This document shows, one piece after another, positions 60,446 through 64,000 of a stretch of 64,000 nucleotides of DNA. The DNA lies in the NCBI RefSeq assembly GCF_900258485.1, contig NZ_OGVE01000002.1, forward strand, positions 1 through 64,000, in the 5' to 3' direction. Under the pieces are notes generated by a model. The model was not told where the DNA came from, made no database searches, and saw nothing but the letters and a program-made list of their open reading frames with translations. Position 1 is the stretch's first letter; the number at the start of each line of letters is the position of its first letter. This DNA comes from Helcococcus massiliensis. Its GTDB lineage: Bacteria > Bacillota > Clostridia > Tissierellales > Peptoniphilaceae. The translations under genes and the position numbers were made by a program.

Positions 60446-60868
60446 AATATGCGCCATAATTTACCGAGAAATTGGCTCAAATCGAGAACTTTCTTGTGTT
60501 TTGCGCCATTTCACAAGTATTGAAAAATAGAAAAGGGCACAAATATAACCTTTTTTTCTAATATGCGCCAAAATTTACCAATAAACTGGCTCAAATCTAA
60601 ATTTTTCCTGAATTTTGCGCCATTTCACAAGTATTGAAAAATAGAAAACGGCGCAAATATAACCTTATTTTCAAATATGCACCAAAATTTACCAAGAAAT
60701 TGGCTCAAATCGAGAACTTTCTTGTGTTTTGCGCTATTACACAAAGAGAAAAAATAGAAAACGGCGCAAATATGAGCTTATTTCTAAATTTGCACTATAT
60801 TTTTCCAAGAGATTGGCTCAAATCTAAATTTCACCTGAATTTTGCGCCAATTCACAAGTTAACAAAAT
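60446..60868. repeat. Four-unit 114-bp tandem repeat with A-B-A-B order
   Basis: TGCGCC-like starts recur at about 60450, 60564, 60678 and 60791. Each unit has TGCRCC, AATTTACC, TTGGCTCAAATC, a second TTTTGCGCC and CACAA. Units 1-3 then carry AATAGAAAACGGCGCAAATAT-like ends. Units 1 and 3 share CGAGAACTTTCTTGTG in the middle, while units 2 and 4 share TAAATTT(TT)CCTGAA, giving a 228-bp higher-order period. It lies in the only long gene-free stretch between yjdM and the HAD phosphatase. A 78-codon frame over it is chance. Confidence 0.9.
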
Positions 60869-60895
60869 AAAACAGGCTCATACAAAGCCTGTTTT
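60869..60895 (-). terminator. Terminator of the HAD phosphatase gene
   Basis: AAAACAGGCT (60869-60878) pairs with AGCCTGTTTT (60886-60895), overlapping the stop codon of the gene and followed by T residues on the minus strand. Confidence 0.85.
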
Positions 60896-61523
60896 ACTCA
60901 TCAAATTTTAATATATCCTTAAGCCTGAAAACCAATATATCTTCTTGACCTTTGGATTCTAAAAAACTTTCTTCTGCTATATAAAATATAGCCTTTATTC
61001 CTGCATTTTTGGCACATTCCACATCAAGGTGTCTGTCTCCTACATAATATGTTTGGTTTTTATCCATGTCATATTTATCTATTAAATAAGTCAAAGCCTC
61101 TGGATCAGGCTTTCTTTTAAATCCTTCTTCAGCGGTAATTATTTCTTCGAAAAATTTATCCATACCCAACTTTTTCAATAAAGGATAGCTTGTATCTCCC
61201 CTATGGGTGTATACATAATGCTTGGCACCTCTATTTGCTAGTTCGTCTAAGACTTCATAGGCACCATCGATACTGGTTAAATCTTTTTCTATTTCTTTTC
61301 TTATCTTAGAATACCTGGACTTTAATTCTTTATATTGCTTTTTTGTTAATTCAGATAATTGTTCTATATATGAAGTTACTGAGTCACCAACAACCTGCTT
61401 ATATATTTCATCTTTAGAAAATTCAAGTTCATTTTCTTTTGCTAATAGATAAGCAGTTTCAACTATGCCCTTATATGAATCAAAAAGCGTACCATCTAAG
61501 TCCCAGATATAATTTTTATGCAT
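60894..61523 (-). CDS. HAD-family hydrolase (phosphoglycolate phosphatase-like)
   Basis: A 209-residue phosphatase from the ATG at 61523 (TAGGAG upstream); the longer frame overlaps the next gene and lacks a site. Motif I WDLDGTLFDS has the nucleophile Asp. YTHRG is motif II, RKPDPE motif III and YVGDRHLDVECAKNAG motif IV. The helical cap is of the Gph/PGMB type. Substrate could be phosphoglycolate, a nucleotide or a sugar phosphate. It lies 19 bp after the small unknown gene. Confidence 0.88.
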   Translation of the reverse strand: MHKNYIWDLDGTLFDSYKGIVETAYLLAKENELEFSKDEIYKQVVGDSVTSYIEQLSELTKKQYKELKSRYSKIRKEIEKDLTSIDGAYEVLDELANRGAKHYVYTHRGDTSYPLLKKLGMDKFFEEIITAEEGFKRKPDPEALTYLIDKYDMDKNQTYYVGDRHLDVECAKNAGIKAIFYIAEESFLESKGQEDILVFRLKDILKFDE

Positions 61524-61542
61524 TATACAACTCCTAAAACTA

Positions 61543-61836
61543 TTATTTGTACTTATCAAATAAAATCAATGTACCTTCACCATATAAATGGTCATTGATT
61601 ATTTCTTTTAGTTTTTTATCTTTTATCAAAATTTCATCTAACTTATCTATTAGCTTATCTATATCTTTTCCATCTGCTAATTCTTTTGTGAAGTTTTCTT
61701 CTCCTGTAGCTGCAAGATACCATTTTCTAGAAAATAAGGTTAGGTTGTACAAACTATTTTTATATATGAATTGAATATCATTAGACTTTCTGATAGTTTC
61801 AATTGCTTTATCATAAGTTATTAATTCTTTATTCAT
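61543..61836 (-). CDS. Conserved-looking small protein of unknown function
   Basis: A 97-residue protein, mostly alpha-helical at its C-terminal end (KDIDKLIDKLDEILIKDKKLKEI). YNLTLFSRKWYLAA is its most distinctive segment. No membrane segment or known motif. Its start overlaps the end of the upstream methyltransferase gene by 4 bp and it has a good AAGGTG site. It sits inside a three-gene unit, so it is probably expressed. I do not recognise the family. Confidence 0.7.
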   Translation of the reverse strand: MNKELITYDKAIETIRKSNDIQFIYKNSLYNLTLFSRKWYLAATGEENFTKELADGKDIDKLIDKLDEILIKDKKLKEIINDHLYGEGTLILFDKYK

Positions 61837-63155
61837 CTTTTCACCTTCCTTTTCATTCTTACTAGAGTTTCAATTTCTAGTGTATTTACAAATTGATCAT
61901 AAGCTATGATGTCAATTAATTTATACCCATATTTCTTAAACCTTTTTATATCTCTGGCTAAGCTTGCTGGATTGCAAGATATATAAATAATATTTCCTAT
62001 ATTTGAATCACCAATTTTAGAGATTATATTTTCATCTAAGCCTCTTCTTGGTGGATCAAATAAAACTGTAGTGTTTTCCCTATTTAATTTAAGGTCTTCT
62101 ATAGCTTTTTCTGCAGGCTTATTTATAAATTCAATATTATCAACCTTATTTATTGCTGCATTTTCTTTAGCATCTTGAACTGCATCCTTGTTGATCTCCA
62201 CAGACATTATCTTTTCAACTTGGTCAGCAAAAAGTATAGAAGTGGTAGAAATACCACTATACAGGTCTAGAAGTATTTGAGGTTTGATATCTTTCAAGTA
62301 TTCCTTGGCTTGCATATAGATGTCATAGGAAACATCCTTGTTGACTTGCATAAAAGCTTTGGCTGAAATATTAAAGGTCTTATCCCCCAATTGTTCTTGT
62401 ATCTTTTCAGCACCAAAAATATGCTGTAAATCTTGCATCTTATAGTTTCTAGATTTGGTGTTTTTGCTTATATAAAAAGAATTTATTTTTCCACTATCTT
62501 CCAAATCTTTTGCAAGTTTTGAAAAGTCAAAGTTCTCGTTGTAGACCAAGATAAGCATAGTCTGCCCAAGAGAAGTTGATCTTATGATTATATTTTTTAC
62601 AAGCCCTTTATTCGTCCTTGGATCATAACCCTTTATATCGTGTTGTTTCAATAAATCTTTTAATAAAAGTACAATATCATTTATCTCTTTGGTGTTCATC
62701 AGACACTGGTTGATTTTTACATGGTCATTTGTAGACCTTGAAAAATATGATAAATCACCATTTGGATCAACTTTTAATTCTAATTTGTTTCTGTAGCCTT
62801 GCTTTTTATCAGCTTCTACAAACTTTATATCTTCTAAATTTTCACCAGCTATCCTATTTATCTGATTTATAAGCTTGTCTTTCTTAAATTCTATCTGTTT
62901 GTCATAAGAAATATCATATAATTCATAAACACCACAGAGATTTTCTTCTCCTACATTATCAGAAGTTAAATATGGAGATTCTTTTATAATATCTTTAATA
63001 ATAGCTTCACAGAAATTCTTCTTTTCTTTTACAATTTCTACTGCTACTTTTTGTCCAAGCTTAGCCTGGTCAACAAAATAAACCAAGCCATCTTTTTTAG
63101 CTACACCTCTGCCCTTGTCATCTAAATCAAATATTTCGAATATTATATTTTCCAT
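61833..63155 (-). CDS. RNA uracil-5-methyltransferase (RlmD/TrmA family) lacking the Fe-S cysteines
   Basis: A 440-residue enzyme: an N-terminal TRAM/OB domain (about 1-60), a central RNA-binding region, then a SAM domain with DLYSGISTTSILFA. NTTVLFDPPRRGLDE and YISCNPASLARDI contain the catalytic Cys. The usual CX5CGGC iron-sulfur cluster is reduced to NLCGVYELYD, so the cluster seems lost. Substrate could be 23S rRNA or tRNA. It overlaps the small gene by 4 bp and precedes trkH. Confidence 0.86.
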   Translation of the reverse strand: MENIIFEIFDLDDKGRGVAKKDGLVYFVDQAKLGQKVAVEIVKEKKNFCEAIIKDIIKESPYLTSDNVGEENLCGVYELYDISYDKQIEFKKDKLINQINRIAGENLEDIKFVEADKKQGYRNKLELKVDPNGDLSYFSRSTNDHVKINQCLMNTKEINDIVLLLKDLLKQHDIKGYDPRTNKGLVKNIIIRSTSLGQTMLILVYNENFDFSKLAKDLEDSGKINSFYISKNTKSRNYKMQDLQHIFGAEKIQEQLGDKTFNISAKAFMQVNKDVSYDIYMQAKEYLKDIKPQILLDLYSGISTTSILFADQVEKIMSVEINKDAVQDAKENAAINKVDNIEFINKPAEKAIEDLKLNRENTTVLFDPPRRGLDENIISKIGDSNIGNIIYISCNPASLARDIKRFKKYGYKLIDIIAYDQFVNTLEIETLVRMKRKVKR

Positions 63156-64000
63156 CTATACCTTCTTCCATGTGTCTGGTGAAAATAAAATTATCATAGG
63201 GAATATTTCAAGTCTCCCCGCTATCATAGCAAAAGATAATAAGATCTTGTTAAAATTGGAGAGCATAGCAAAGGAAGATGTCGGTCCAACTTTGCCAAGA
63301 CCTGGTCCCACGTTGTTAAAGGTTGTTGCTACAGCTGAAAAGGCTGATATAAAGTCTTGTAAATCTATTGATACACTCAATATTAAAATAAAGAAAATTA
63401 TAACATACAAGCTAAAGTAGTTTATAAGTGTCCTTAAATACTTATCTTCCACAACCTTTCCGTCGTATCTCATTTTCATAACTCTTTTAGGATTTCTTTG
63501 CTTCTTTATTTCAATCAAGGCCAACTTGCTAGCCATTGATACCCTGATTACTTTTAATCCACCTGCTGTAGAACCAGCCATTCCACCAATTACCATTAGT
63601 GATAGTATGATAATCTGTGAAAATAAAGGCCAAGTTGTATAGTCATTAGAAGAAAACCCCGTCGTAGATATGGTTGAAGACACTGTAAAGAATGAATGTC
63701 TTAAAGCTTGTAATACGCCCAAATCTGAGCTTATATTAATGGTTATGAGCAAAATAGCTGAAAGCACTATTCCTATAAACCATTTTAATTCTTCATTATC
63801 AAAAAAGTTTTTAGCTTTACCAATTAAAAATAAGTGATAAAGAGAAAAGTTTATTGAAAAAGCTAGCATCCCAAGCCCTATTATCATTTCAATAAGGACT
63901 GAGTTATAGTGTGCAACTGATCCATTTCTTATAGAAAATCCTCCAGTACCTGCTGTTTCAAAGGCATGGGTAATGGCATCAAATAACGGCATACCTGCCA
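63156..64000 (-). CDS. trkH: TrkH/KtrB-type K+ transporter subunit (partial)
   Basis: The C-terminal part (about 280 codons) of a K+ uptake channel; the N-terminal part lies beyond 64000. In-frame reading continues past the edge (AGMPLFDAITHAFETAGTGGFS), matching the TrkH filter region GTGGFS. Further membrane segments include STISTTGFSSNDYTTW and AGSTAGGLKV with the filter Gly residues. TrkA would normally be encoded nearby but is outside the window. It ends 1 bp before the methyltransferase gene. Confidence 0.88.
   Translation of the reverse strand, partial: AGMPLFDAITHAFETAGTGGFSIRNGSVAHYNSVLIEMIIGLGMLAFSINFSLYHLFLIGKAKNFFDNEELKWFIGIVLSAILLITINISSDLGVLQALRHSFFTVSSTISTTGFSSNDYTTWPLFSQIIILSLMVIGGMAGSTAGGLKVIRVSMASKLALIEIKKQRNPKRVMKMRYDGKVVEDKYLRTLINYFSLYVIIFFILILSVSIDLQDFISAFSAVATTFNNVGPGLGKVGPTSSFAMLSNFNKILLSFAMIAGRLEIFPMIILFSPDTWKKV

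Noticed and set aside
60446-60868. CRISPR array
   Set aside because: Whole 114-bp units repeat without short constant repeats separated by unique spacers, and no cas genes are near.
60634-60870. 78-codon open frame inside the tandem repeat
   Set aside because: It runs across repeat units with no ribosome-binding site; composition reflects the repeat, not coding.

Overview
The window is AT-rich and reads as the chromosome of a low-GC, Gram-positive anaerobe. Ribosome-binding sites are mostly AAGGAG/GGAGG, intrinsic terminators are abundant, and lipoproteins carry classical lipoboxes. A pyruvate phosphate dikinase with its regulatory protein, an aerobic class I ribonucleotide reductase and strong peptidoglycan recycling fit a Peptoniphilaceae-type coccus (Anaerococcus/Peptoniphilus-like). 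That placement is inferred from protein flavour, not from an rRNA, since none is present.

Layout. 1-127 is the end of an IS3/IS150-type insertion sequence. 186-4882 holds a polysaccharide-deacetylase lipoprotein, two tandem Y-family DNA polymerases and a divergent XRE repressor/ImmA-type protease pair separated from the polymerases by three 16-bp palindromes. 4975-5049 looks like a decayed tRNA-Val. 5103-14446 is housekeeping: HU, the glmU-prs-pth-mfd-prsA operon and divergent murC. 14522-24156 carries an ABC exporter, aldose epimerase, glycosyltransferase, TRIC-like channel, Hsp33, cold-shock protein, a methyltransferase, hpt and valS. 24460-27916 is the PPDK regulator/PPDK pair. 27978-31159 is nrdHBA, with the ATP-cone on the NrdB subunit and tandem NrdR-like boxes upstream.

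31494-45850 is a large cell-wall-sugar salvage region. One half has MupG (DUF871), a lactose/cellobiose-type PTS (IIA, a double IIB, IIC), a PRD-type regulator and a ROK kinase. The other half has MurR, a secreted PBP4B/AmiE-like serine hydrolase, MurQ, MurP and a PHP-domain protein. A nitroreductase and an MgtC-like protein sit between the halves. The two halves together would import MurNAc and MurNAc-containing disaccharide and convert them to GlcNAc-6-P.

45975-49787 has a GtrII-like membrane protein and a translationally coupled ApbE/two-flavin-reductase operon. The last reductase ends in a sequence like a flavinylation motif. 50055-51508 is an AlbA_2-type gene bracketed by 52-bp direct repeats that contain a large palindrome. 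51696-58968 holds manA, a CorC-type protein, folA, a small lipoprotein, NADH oxidase, an alpha/beta hydrolase and lacD. 59086-59784 is gene-poor but has three candidate small RNAs and tRNA-Arg(CCT). 60446-60868 is a four-unit 114-bp tandem repeat with an alternating A/B pattern. The right edge has an HAD phosphatase, a small unknown protein, an rRNA/tRNA uracil methyltransferase and a TrkH fragment.

The most interesting items are the polymerase/ImmA module, the AlbA_2 cassette, the stand-alone cloverleaf-like small RNA, the A/B tandem repeat, the in-frame double IIB with an internal Shine-Dalgarno, and the ApbE/flavin-reductase operon. No searches were run; all family assignments come from reading motifs.
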